Shown: piece by piece, positions 31,431-40,375 of the stretch
How positions within the stretch are numbered: the first letter of the stretch is position 1
How the letters are laid out: each line of letters opens with the position of its first letter
From: CALKJP01 sp046299555
GTDB taxonomy: Bacteria; Bacteroidota; Bacteroidia; JACCXN01
NCBI GenBank assembly: GCA_046299555.1
Contig: JBKBHS010000004.1
Span: 160,478 to 224,477, forward strand
Length of the DNA: 64,000 nt
Direction: 5' to 3'
Notes under the pieces: generated by a model
Databases searched by the model: none
What the model was told of the DNA's origin: nothing
The model's input: the letters and a program-made list of their open reading frames with translations, nothing else
Program-made: the position numbers and the translations under genes

Positions 31431-33896
31431 TTATTGTTTTACAGTAAATTTAACATACTGATATGGCTCGTATTTTTTACGATTCTTAGCATCATTATTA
31501 TACTTGGGCCCTTGAACCAAGGTGCTTACAATGCTAAATTTAACTTTTTCCATATTTGTTCCTTTATCTTTTAAATAGGATTCTAAAATTTCTCTTGAAG
31601 TTTGAGCTCTTTGCTTCGATAAATCGAGGTTATTTTTAAATTTAGCAGTAGGAACTCTCGAAGCACTTGATTCAATAGCAATAAGTGCTGTTCCTCCTGA
31701 ATTTATGATTCGTTGAATGCTATCGGCAAATTGAATAAAATCGTCTTTTTGAGTATCAATTTTTTTGCGGTTATAGCCAAAATAATAAATATAGCTTCCG
31801 ACCGGCAATAAGCTTTCTTTGATTTCAGTGTTTGTAGATTTTACTTCTTTATCTTTAGTAACTTTTTCTTTTACAATTTTATCTTTAGGTTTAGTAGCAA
31901 TTGCTACATCTTCTTCATCAACGGTTTGCATTTTATCAATAATTAGCGGTAGCAATTCAAAGCGATAAATTCCTTTAATATTTTTTACAAATGGCCCCAT
32001 TAGTTTACCTGTTTGTTTAAATAAATAAATTGGGGCTGCGTCTAATTTTGGGTCGCGCGCTAATTCTAAAATATATTTTTGTATTTTTTTAATGGTAGAA
32101 AATTTAAAGTTACCTTCTACATCGGTTACAGTTTCGGCAATTATTATATCTTTATGATCTCTTAAGAAAATTTTATGGTTGGCTAAAGGTGTTTTTTCTT
32201 TTACTCCCATTAATATTAGTCCTTTTATTTCAACTAATTCAGGTTTTGTTTCCTGTAAATTAATTGGTTGTTGATCATCTTTGCCCTTTACCATAAATGT
32301 AACTGGGTCGAGCAAAATTTCTTTATTAATAACATTATAAGAGGATTCGGCAGGAACATAAATATCTTCGGTATGAAACTCATTACCATTCATTTCATAC
32401 GAGATTTTATAATTACCGGGATTTAATGCTAAAGTATATTTTCCTGATTTTGTATTGGGTTTAAATGGTAAAAGTTCACCGGTTTCAATATTTAATACCG
32501 TAACACGTGTGTCGGGAGCTATCTCTGATCCGTCTGATAATTTAATATATCCAACTAGAACTGTAATTGCTTTTTCAACAGCTTCGGGTAGTGAAACAAT
32601 GTAAATATCTTTTTCTCCTTTTCCGCCATCTCTGAAGGATGATAAATAAGCTCTTTTACCATCTGCTGAAGTAACATAATAAATATCATCATCGGTAGTA
32701 TTAATTGGATGGCGCAAGTTGGTAGGTTCCGTCCATGTACCATCTTCGAGTAAATCGGAGAAAAATATATCAAAGCCCCCCATGGATTTATGTCCGTTGG
32801 AAGAGAAAAATATTTGTTTTCCATCAGGGTGAATAAAGGGAGCATCTTCATCATAAGGAGTATTTATTTTTGGACCTAAGTTTTGTGCAAGCCCCCACAT
32901 TCCATTAGGTAATTTTTTACACATCCAAATATCTCTGCCTCCATAACCTCCGGGACGATTGCTCACAAAGTACAAAAAGCGTTCATCAGCCGAAATTACA
33001 GCGTGAGTTTCCCAATGTTCTGAGTTTATATCGCTACCTAATTTCATGGGAATTGACCATTCTTCGCCAACTAATTCACTCATCCAAATACTTCCTCCTT
33101 CTTCTCCTTTATAAATGAAAAGTTTTTGACCATCTGCAGATAAACCAATGGAAGCTTCATGATCGGCAGTATTAATATTTGAACCAATAGGTTTTGCGCT
33201 TAACCAATTTCCATTATCATCTTTATGAGCAATGTATATATCTTCGAACCAGTCGCCATTTATTTCGCGTGTGCCTCCTGTAGTTGTGTTTCTTCTAGAA
33301 GTAAAAATTATGGTAGATTCATCTATGCTAATAACCGGGCTGTATTCAGGGAATTCAGTATTAATCGAGTCTTCTAAATTGGTAATAAATGCCTGATTGG
33401 GTGTTGCAATAAATTCTTTTGCATTATTACACATGGCTATGGTTCTGTCTGCTTCTTGATAGCGCACATGTTTTTTATTTATGGTAGATTTAAATTTTTC
33501 AAGAATTTCAATGGCTTCGTCAAAACGATAAGCAAGGTGTAATGCTTGACCTAAATATAAGTAGGTATAATTAGGAGCATTTTTTTCATATGGGTTTAAA
33601 TCATCATAGTTTCGATTGACTTTTTGTGCAGCTTTTTCAAGGTAAGGGATTGATGCTTTTTTATTTTTTACTCCTTTTAAATAACACAAACCTACTTTAT
33701 AGTTAAGATTGGCATTTTCAGGGTCGCTTGATAATAAATCTAAAAATATGGGTAATGCCAATTCATAGTTTCCGTATTCGATATGATAGTTTCCATCAGT
33801 AAATTTTTTGGTAAATGAACCTGTTCCATCACCGTCTTGAGCAAATACTGATACGCTAAGTAGTAATAAATATCCAATGAATATTATTTTTTTCAT
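31431..33896 (-). CDS. TPR-PD40 envelope protein with a decayed OmpA-like C-terminus
   Basis: An 821-residue exported protein with the same order as its paralogues: signal peptide, TPR helices (about 30-150), PD40 propeller (about 175-440, e.g. ISADERFLYFVSNRPGGYGGRD) and a carboxypeptidase-like domain. A second beta domain and a charged linker follow. The final 120 residues (YYFGYNRKKIDTQKDDF, LDLSKQRAQTSREIL) can be aligned with OmpA domains, but the GHTD aspartate segment reads IESSASR and the NRRVE segment reads YQYVKF. The residues that hold diaminopimelate are therefore missing. It may bind something else or nothing. Its stop is followed by the 31379 terminator. Confidence 0.85.
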   Translation of the reverse strand: MKKIIFIGYLLLLSVSVFAQDGDGTGSFTKKFTDGNYHIEYGNYELALPIFLDLLSSDPENANLNYKVGLCYLKGVKNKKASIPYLEKAAQKVNRNYDDLNPYEKNAPNYTYLYLGQALHLAYRFDEAIEILEKFKSTINKKHVRYQEADRTIAMCNNAKEFIATPNQAFITNLEDSINTEFPEYSPVISIDESTIIFTSRRNTTTGGTREINGDWFEDIYIAHKDDNGNWLSAKPIGSNINTADHEASIGLSADGQKLFIYKGEEGGSIWMSELVGEEWSIPMKLGSDINSEHWETHAVISADERFLYFVSNRPGGYGGRDIWMCKKLPNGMWGLAQNLGPKINTPYDEDAPFIHPDGKQIFFSSNGHKSMGGFDIFFSDLLEDGTWTEPTNLRHPINTTDDDIYYVTSADGKRAYLSSFRDGGKGEKDIYIVSLPEAVEKAITVLVGYIKLSDGSEIAPDTRVTVLNIETGELLPFKPNTKSGKYTLALNPGNYKISYEMNGNEFHTEDIYVPAESSYNVINKEILLDPVTFMVKGKDDQQPINLQETKPELVEIKGLILMGVKEKTPLANHKIFLRDHKDIIIAETVTDVEGNFKFSTIKKIQKYILELARDPKLDAAPIYLFKQTGKLMGPFVKNIKGIYRFELLPLIIDKMQTVDEEDVAIATKPKDKIVKEKVTKDKEVKSTNTEIKESLLPVGSYIYYFGYNRKKIDTQKDDFIQFADSIQRIINSGGTALIAIESSASRVPTAKFKNNLDLSKQRAQTSREILESYLKDKGTNMEKVKFSIVSTLVQGPKYNNDAKNRKKYEPYQYVKFTVKQ

Positions 33897-33961
33897 TATA
33901 AACTTAATTTAATAAGTGGTAAATTTATAAAAAAATAGTTAATAGCAATTTTTTAATAAGT

Positions 33962-35935
33962 TTAGTTAATAGATAATATTTTTAGTTCAACCCGTCTATT
34001 TAGTTGCATGCCTTCAGGATTTTCGCTGCCATCGGCATTGTAGTTTGGAGCAATTGGTTTAAGTTTTCCGTAGCCTTTTGCAATCATCCTGTTTTTATCA
34101 ATTCCTCGATTAATCAAATAATCTACAACTGCTTGAGCTCTATCTTGTGATAGTTTTAAATTGTAATCTTCATTACCCTTGGCATCGGTATGTCCTGATA
34201 TTTCTACTTTCATTTGGGTATTTAACTCCATAAGTTTGGTTAGTTTTTCAAGCTCCACTTTTGAAATATCTCTTAAAGTAGCTTTATCAAAATCAAAGAA
34301 AATATTATTTAAAACTATTTTACTACCAACTTGTATGGCTTCTAACTCAATGGCTTTATTAACCTGAAAATAATTGGCATCTTCCGGAATGTCAATGTTT
34401 TCTGATTTGAATAAATATCCTTCGGCTTCATAAGAAATATTATAATTGGCTCCAGGAGGTAAAATAAATAAATAATTTCCGGTTCTTGAGTTAGGAATAT
34501 ATGTTCCTACAACTTCTCCGGTTTCATTATCGCTTACAATAATAACAACATCTTTAGGTACATTACCATAAGCATCTTTTACGGTTCCTTTTATTAAAGC
34601 GAGCGGTTTTTCTTTAAATTCAATAAAATTGGCCATGTATAAATCTTTTTCGCCATATCCGTCTTCTTTAAATGATGAGTAATAAGCTCTTTTACCATCT
34701 GCAGATAAAACATAAAAAACATCATCATCGCTGGAGTTTAGTGGATAACCCATATTCATGGCTTGCGACCAATTACCATTTTCATCTTTCATACTGATAA
34801 ATACATCAAAACCGCCCATGCTGTTATGTCCTTTCGATGAAAAGAAAAGCGTTCTGTTATCCGGATGAATAAAAGGGCCATCTTCATCGTAAGGCGTATT
34901 TATTTTAGGCCCCATATTTATAGGTAAGCCCCACTCGCCATTAGGTAATTTTCTGGAAAAATAAATATCCCGCCCTCCAAAACCGCCTTTACGGTCGCTA
35001 GTAAAATATAAGGTATTCCCATCGGACGATATGGTTGCGTGCGATTCCCAACTTTTCGAGTTAATGTTATCGCTTAATTTTATGGGTGTTTGCCAGGTAT
35101 CTCCCTCTAATTTACTGTAATAAATATTGCCATCTCCATTGTCGTCTTTATAAATAAATAATTGTTGTCCGTCAACGGATAGACCAATTGTAGCTTCATG
35201 CCCTTCGGTATTAATAGTTGAACCTATGCTTTGGGGTTCTGTCCATTCTCCATTTTTATTATATGAAATATATATGTCTTCGTAGTATGAACCGTCTTCT
35301 GCAATTTTTCCACCTGTACTATTGTTTCTTCTTGACGTAAAAATTAATACAGATTCATCGGCACTTATTACGGGTGCATATTCAGGATAGGGCGAATTAA
35401 TGGTTTTTCCTAAATTTTTAACTTCAATAGCTACCGGTGCTTCAGAAAGCATTTTTCCATTAATGCAATATTCTATTTGACGATTAATTTCTGAAGCAAT
35501 ATTTAAATCGTTGGGATTAACAAATTCTCTAAATTTATTAAATGCTTCAATGGCTTGATCAAATTTATTGTTAAGATGATAGGCCTGACCAAGATAAAAC
35601 CAAGCTATAGAAGGTGCTCCACGTTCTTTGTAATTATTATCTTTATATTTGGCGGAAATATTTTTAACGGCTTTTATTAAATATTCTTCGGCTCTTTTTT
35701 TGCCATTTAATGAATTTAAATAACAATAGCCTAATTTAAAGTTGATGTTGGAATTATTGGGGTCTAACGAATCTGCCAATAAAAAGTATTTTATGGCTTG
35801 TTGATAATTTTGATTAAGCATTAAATTATTTCCCTTATTAAATGCTTTTGCTGCATCTTGCCGTTCGATTGATTGTGCATTAGTTTGAAATAATTGAAAA
35901 AATAGTGCAATGCAAAATAATATAATTTGTGGCAT
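33962..35935 (-). CDS. TPR-PD40-OmpA family protein (PorE-like)
   Basis: A 657-residue outer-membrane-associated protein: signal peptide, TPR (about 25-150), PD40 propeller (about 180-440), carboxypeptidase-like domain (about 450-530) and a complete OmpA domain (IFFDFDKATLRDISKVEL, ISGHTDAKGNEDYNLKLS, QLNRRVELKI). This is the domain order of PorE, the T9SS protein that joins the machinery to peptidoglycan. With four paralogues in the window, the true PorE cannot be picked by sequence alone. It lies between the FtsB-like gene and the 821-residue paralogue on the minus strand, about 65 bases from each. Confidence 0.88.
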   Translation of the reverse strand: MPQIILFCIALFFQLFQTNAQSIERQDAAKAFNKGNNLMLNQNYQQAIKYFLLADSLDPNNSNINFKLGYCYLNSLNGKKRAEEYLIKAVKNISAKYKDNNYKERGAPSIAWFYLGQAYHLNNKFDQAIEAFNKFREFVNPNDLNIASEINRQIEYCINGKMLSEAPVAIEVKNLGKTINSPYPEYAPVISADESVLIFTSRRNNSTGGKIAEDGSYYEDIYISYNKNGEWTEPQSIGSTINTEGHEATIGLSVDGQQLFIYKDDNGDGNIYYSKLEGDTWQTPIKLSDNINSKSWESHATISSDGNTLYFTSDRKGGFGGRDIYFSRKLPNGEWGLPINMGPKINTPYDEDGPFIHPDNRTLFFSSKGHNSMGGFDVFISMKDENGNWSQAMNMGYPLNSSDDDVFYVLSADGKRAYYSSFKEDGYGEKDLYMANFIEFKEKPLALIKGTVKDAYGNVPKDVVIIVSDNETGEVVGTYIPNSRTGNYLFILPPGANYNISYEAEGYLFKSENIDIPEDANYFQVNKAIELEAIQVGSKIVLNNIFFDFDKATLRDISKVELEKLTKLMELNTQMKVEISGHTDAKGNEDYNLKLSQDRAQAVVDYLINRGIDKNRMIAKGYGKLKPIAPNYNADGSENPEGMQLNRRVELKILSIN

Positions 35936-36002
35936 GAATTTAGATTTTAAAAATGACTAATCAATTAATTAATACGAATGTATAAAACTTTAAGTAAAAA
36001 GC

Positions 36003-36344
36003 TTATTCATTTACAACTACAAAAATATCTTCATTATCTTTTTTCATAAGATATTTTTCGCGTGCAAATTTTTCAAGTGTTTTAGGATTCGTTAAAAGTT
36101 CGTTTAATTTTTTACTGTCATTTTCAATTTCTTTTAAGTAAAAAGCTTTTTTTTCTTCCATTTTTTTGAGCTCTTTGCTTAGCTTAATTTGTGATATAAT
36201 ATCGTGTCTGTCGAAAAATAGCAACCAAATTATAAAGCCTAAAGAAGTTAATATGTATTTATTTTTTAAGGGAGATGGAATGCGCTCAAAAAAACTTTTT
36301 GAGTTTTGGTTAGAGGAGTGAATATTTTTTGCAGAATCTTCCAT
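36003..36344 (-). CDS. FtsB/DivIC-family septum formation initiator protein
   Basis: A 113-residue bitopic membrane protein: a cytoplasmic N-tail, one membrane helix at about 30-46 (YILTSLGFIIWLLFF), then a coiled coil (QIKLSKELKKMEEKKAFYLKEI) and the conserved end LEKFAREKYLMKKDNEDIFVV. This matches the FtsB/DivIC family, which with FtsL and FtsQ regulates the divisome. It lies between prfC (upstream) and a TPR-PD40-OmpA gene (downstream). The association of a division protein with peptidoglycan-binding proteins may be coincidental. Confidence 0.88.
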   Translation of the reverse strand: MEDSAKNIHSSNQNSKSFFERIPSPLKNKYILTSLGFIIWLLFFDRHDIISQIKLSKELKKMEEKKAFYLKEIENDSKKLNELLTNPKTLEKFAREKYLMKKDNEDIFVVVNE

Positions 36345-36434
36345 AATCTACGAATACGAATGTACAAACGAAACATTAAAAATTCTTTATAAATTTATAG
36401 GATTATTAACAAAAATAGTTTGAAAACATTTTTA

Positions 36435-38036
36435 TTAAACCAAAAGTGTATCTGATTTGAATTCGGAAGTAAAATGGAATTTAATATCCGGAAATTTTTC
36501 CATGGTCATTTTAAGATTCCAATCTGAATCAGCTAAAAATACAGTATTACCTTCTTTATCATATGCAATTTGTTGATATTTATAACTTATAAATTCTTTC
36601 ATTTTGTCTTCTTTATCGGTTGTAATCCAACAAGCTTTGGTATAGGGTAAATATTGAAATTCGCAAGCTGCCGAATATTCGTGTTGAAGACGATATTGTA
36701 TTACTTCAAATTGTAATTCGCCTACTACACCAACTATTTTTCTGTTTCCGGGTTGTTGAACAAACAACTGTGCCACACCTTCATCGGTAAGCTGCATTAT
36801 CCCCTTTTCTAATTGTTTAGTTTTCATGGGGTCTTTATTTATCAATTCTTTAAATATTTCGGGCGAAAAACTTGGAATTCCTTTAAACATAAAATTTTCA
36901 CCTTCGGTAAGTGTATCGCCAATTTTAAAATTACCGGTATCGTATAATCCAACAACATCACCGGGATACGCTTCGTCAACAACACTTTTGTCTTGAGCCA
37001 AAAACATGTATGGATTTGAAAATCTAAAATCTTTATTTAAACGTACGTGATGATAAAATTTATTGCGTTCAAAAATACCGGAGCAAATTCTTAAAAAGGC
37101 AATTCTATCGCGATGTTTAGGATCTAAATTGGCATGAATTTTAAATATAAATCCGCTGAATTTTTTTTCTTCAGGCGAAACTTCTCGCGTAGTAGTTTCT
37201 CTTTTACGAGGGCTGGGTGCAATTTTTATAAAAGTATCAAGTAATTCTTTTATACCAAAGTTATTTACGGCACTTCCAAAAAACACCGGTGCCAAATGGG
37301 CTTCGGTATATAATTCTTGATTAAATGGTTCGTAAACTCCTTCTATTAATTCAACATCTTCACGAAGTTGTGCTGCAAATTTTTCGCCTACTTGTTCATC
37401 AATGCGTTTATCATTAATATCGTTCATGGTAAGCACATCTTCTTCAACTTTGGTTTTATTGGGATTAAATAAATTCAGTTCCTTTTGATAAATGTTATAA
37501 ACACCTTTAAAGGTATTTCCCATTCCTATTGGCCATGTTAACGGGCGAACATGAATATTTAATTTATCTTCTAATTCATCTAATAAATCAAATGGGTTTT
37601 TACCTTCTCTATCTAACTTATTAATAAAAATAATTACGGGTGTATTACGCATACGGCACACTTCCATCAATTTTTCGGTTTGCGATTCTACCCCTTTTAC
37701 ACAATCTACTACTAAAATTACACTATCAACTGCTGTTAAAGTTCTGTATGTATCTTCAGCAAAATCTTTGTGTCCGGGTGTATCCAAAATATTTACTTTA
37801 ACTCCTCCATATTCAAACGACATAACCGATGTTGCAACAGAGATTCCTCTTTGCTTTTCAATTTCCATAAAGTCTGATGCGGCAGTCTTTTTAATTTTAT
37901 TATTTTTTACAGCTCCCGCAGTTTGAATTTGTCCACCAAATAATAAAAGTTTTTCGGTAAGAGTGGTTTTTCCGGCATCCGGGTGACTTATAATGGCAAA
38001 AGTACGTCTGCGTTGAATTTCTTTTAAATTGCTCAT
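36435..38036 (-). CDS. prfC: Peptide chain release factor 3
   Basis: A 533-residue translational GTPase that removes RF1/RF2 from the ribosome after termination. GTP-binding motifs: G1 SHPDAGKTTLTEK, G2 with EIEKQRGISVATS, G3 DTPGHKDFAED and G4 INKLDREG. The insertion FDLLDELEDKLNIHVRPLTWPIGMG and the C-terminal VVGELQFEVIQYRL are specific for RF3 rather than EF-G. Length is normal. Its start codon is one base past the stop of the upstream methyltransferase gene, so the two are translationally coupled or at least cotranscribed. Confidence 0.96.
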   Translation of the reverse strand: MSNLKEIQRRRTFAIISHPDAGKTTLTEKLLLFGGQIQTAGAVKNNKIKKTAASDFMEIEKQRGISVATSVMSFEYGGVKVNILDTPGHKDFAEDTYRTLTAVDSVILVVDCVKGVESQTEKLMEVCRMRNTPVIIFINKLDREGKNPFDLLDELEDKLNIHVRPLTWPIGMGNTFKGVYNIYQKELNLFNPNKTKVEEDVLTMNDINDKRIDEQVGEKFAAQLREDVELIEGVYEPFNQELYTEAHLAPVFFGSAVNNFGIKELLDTFIKIAPSPRKRETTTREVSPEEKKFSGFIFKIHANLDPKHRDRIAFLRICSGIFERNKFYHHVRLNKDFRFSNPYMFLAQDKSVVDEAYPGDVVGLYDTGNFKIGDTLTEGENFMFKGIPSFSPEIFKELINKDPMKTKQLEKGIMQLTDEGVAQLFVQQPGNRKIVGVVGELQFEVIQYRLQHEYSAACEFQYLPYTKACWITTDKEDKMKEFISYKYQQIAYDKEGNTVFLADSDWNLKMTMEKFPDIKFHFTSEFKSDTLLV

Positions 38037-38037
38037 G

Positions 38038-39255
38038 TTAATTGGAATTTTTATTTTTTTCTAATAATGCCATGTAAAATCCATCAAACCCACTGGTTGA
38101 TGGTAGAATTATTTTTTCTTCTAATAATTTAAAATTGGAATTTTTATTTAAAAATGCTTTTACTTGTTCTTGATTTTCAGATGGTAAAATGCTGCAAGTG
38201 GCATATACCATTTTACCACCCGGTTTTAACATTTCCGAATAATTGCTAATAATATCTTGTTGCTTTTGCTTTACTTCTTCAATAAATTCAGGGCTTAGTT
38301 TCCATTTTGCATCCGGATTTCTTCGTAATACTCCTAAACCTGAACATGGAACATCCAGTAACAAACGGTCGGCTGATTCTTTTAGGCGTTTAATAGTTTT
38401 TTGAGAATCGATTAATTTTGTTTCAATAATATCAATGCCATTTCTGGAAGAACGTTTTCGTAATTCTTTTAATTTCCATTCTTCTGTATCCATGGCAATA
38501 ATTTTACCTTTATTTTTCATTAAAGTTCCAATATGCAGTGTTTTACCGCCTGCACCGGCACATGCGTCAACAACACGCATACCGGGTTTTACATCTAAAA
38601 AAGGAGCAACTAATTGCGATGAGGCATCTTGTATTTCAATCCAGCCGTTTTTAAAAGCTTCCAATCGAAATATATTTATTCTGTTTTCCAAAATAAATGC
38701 ATCAGGGTAATCAAATAATTGTTCGTACTTTATATTCAGACTTTCAAAATACTTTTTTAACTCATTGATGGAAATTTTAAGAGTGTTGCACCGTAAAACT
38801 AAAAGCGCATGCTTATTTAAAGCGCTTGCTTCTTTTTCCCATTCTTTTTCTCCTAATTCTTGGGCGGCTAATTTATCAAGCCATTTGGGGAATGAGTGAA
38901 CAACGTCTCTTATTTTTTGAGCCTTTTCCCAACGTGATTTTATTAAATTGGTATTTACAGTTCCCAATTCGTTCCATTCCGGTAATTCATTTCCTTCTAA
39001 GGTGTACCAAATGGCAAAAAGATTCCAAAGTTTAGTTTCATCATTCACAGGCTCTTCACCTTTTATAAACCAAATGAGTCGCCACCAACGAACCATTTCA
39101 TAAACTGTATTAGCTATGAATGCTCTATCTCTGGAGCCCCATTTTTTATTATGTTTAAAAATATATTCAATTGTTTTATCTGCATAGCGCCCTTCCCAGA
39201 ATATATCTTGCAGAGCTTTAACTACGGCTGTAACTAAATTTTTATGAAGGCGCAT
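38038..39255 (-). CDS. RsmB/NOP-family RNA (cytosine-5) methyltransferase
   Basis: A 405-residue SAM-dependent enzyme that methylates cytosine C5 in rRNA or tRNA. Motif I is VVDACAGAGGKTLHIG near residue 232. The catalytic cysteines are in LLLDVPCSGLGVLRRNPDAKW (motif IV) and MVYATCSILPSENQ (motif VI). An N-terminal helical region of about 150 residues precedes it; it is less clearly NusB-like than in E. coli RsmB, so I leave the symbol blank. It is first of the apparent unit with prfC, and divergent from mnmH across 74 bases. Confidence 0.9.
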   Translation of the reverse strand: MRLHKNLVTAVVKALQDIFWEGRYADKTIEYIFKHNKKWGSRDRAFIANTVYEMVRWWRLIWFIKGEEPVNDETKLWNLFAIWYTLEGNELPEWNELGTVNTNLIKSRWEKAQKIRDVVHSFPKWLDKLAAQELGEKEWEKEASALNKHALLVLRCNTLKISINELKKYFESLNIKYEQLFDYPDAFILENRINIFRLEAFKNGWIEIQDASSQLVAPFLDVKPGMRVVDACAGAGGKTLHIGTLMKNKGKIIAMDTEEWKLKELRKRSSRNGIDIIETKLIDSQKTIKRLKESADRLLLDVPCSGLGVLRRNPDAKWKLSPEFIEEVKQKQQDIISNYSEMLKPGGKMVYATCSILPSENQEQVKAFLNKNSNFKLLEEKIILPSTSGFDGFYMALLEKNKNSN

Positions 39256-39270
39256 AAATTTTATAATAAG

Positions 39271-39304
39271 TTGGCAAAGTTAAACTTTTTAGCATATAAC
39301 TTTG
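39271..39304 (+). promoter_or_regulatory. Probable promoter of mnmH-selD-msrB
   Basis: A perfect -7 box TAACTTTG at 39297-39304, with TTGG at 39271-39274 as a weak -33 element (spacer 22, slightly long). Transcription starting near 39311 would exclude the upstream TTG at 39306 and support the ATG at 39330. Confidence 0.5.
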
Positions 39305-39329
39305 TTTGCATCAACTTCTAAGGAATTAT

Positions 39330-40373
39330 ATGGCAAAACAAATTACTATAAATGAGTTTTATGAAAAATATAATAACATCGCTTTAATAGATGTTCGTTC
39401 ACCTGCTGAATTTAAGTTGGGACATATTGAAGGTGCCATAAATATACCATTGTTTACAGATAGTGAAAGAAGCAGGGTAGGTACTATTTATAAACAAAAA
39501 GGTAAACAAGAAGCAATATTAATCGGTCTTGAAATAGTAGGACCTAAATTAAAACAATTAGTTAAAGACGGTTTAAAAAATTCAATAAACAACAAATTAG
39601 TGATTTATTGTTGGAGAGGAGGAATGCGAAGTGGAAGTATTGCATGGCTATATGAAACAGCAGGAATGGAAGTTTATATTATTATAGGTGGATATAAATC
39701 GTATAGAAGATTTGTGTTGGAGCAATTTGCAAAACCATATAAATTAGTAATGCTTGGAGGACCTACAGGAAGTAAAAAAACAGAAATTTTGCATTATTTA
39801 GCCCAAAAAGGAGAACAGATAATTGATTTAGAAGCTTTGGCACATCATAAAGGCTCTGCTTTTGGTAATTTAGATGGTATTGAACAGCCCCATACTGAAA
39901 CATTTGAAAATAATCTTGCTATATGTTTAAGAAATCTTAACCCTGAAAAAATAATTTGGATTGAAGATGAATCTAAAACCATTGGTAGTGCTCATATTCC
40001 AACCGCATTTTGGTTAAAAATGAAAAAAGCGCCTTTAATTTATTTAGAATTACCTTTACAAAAACGTATTGAATACTTAGTGGAGATTTATGGAAAATAT
40101 CCAAAAGAAAATTTACAAAAAGCAATAGATAAAATTAAGAAACGTCTTGGAGGTTTGGCATACAAACAAGCTTTAGAAGCATTACAAAGAAATGATTTAA
40201 AAACAACAGCAAAAATTATGTTACAATATTATGATGCTGCTTATTATTACAATTCTCATAAAAGAGAAGATAAATCAAGTATTTATCATTTTAAAACAGA
40301 TTTAGACGAAGTGGATAAATTAACTGATGAATTATTAAATTTTATTAAAGTTATAAAAAATACGGCACTTTAA
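39330..40373 (+). CDS. mnmH: tRNA 2-selenouridine synthase
   Basis: A 347-residue enzyme that replaces sulfur with selenium at the wobble 2-thiouridine of certain tRNAs, via a geranylated intermediate. The N-terminal rhodanese domain carries the catalytic C94 in YCWRGGMRSGS. A P-loop domain follows: GGPTGSKKTEIL (143-154), then QIIDLEALAHHKGSAFG and WIEDESKTIG. The P-loop has lysine where Walker A normally has the last glycine. The start at 39330 is preferred over a TTG at 39306 because AAGGA precedes it and the -7 box lies just upstream. selD follows after 2 bases, supplying selenophosphate. Confidence 0.93.
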   Translation: MAKQITINEFYEKYNNIALIDVRSPAEFKLGHIEGAINIPLFTDSERSRVGTIYKQKGKQEAILIGLEIVGPKLKQLVKDGLKNSINNKLVIYCWRGGMRSGSIAWLYETAGMEVYIIIGGYKSYRRFVLEQFAKPYKLVMLGGPTGSKKTEILHYLAQKGEQIIDLEALAHHKGSAFGNLDGIEQPHTETFENNLAICLRNLNPEKIIWIEDESKTIGSAHIPTAFWLKMKKAPLIYLELPLQKRIEYLVEIYGKYPKENLQKAIDKIKKRLGGLAYKQALEALQRNDLKTTAKIMLQYYDAAYYYNSHKREDKSSIYHFKTDLDEVDKLTDELLNFIKVIKNTAL

Positions 40374-40375
40374 TA

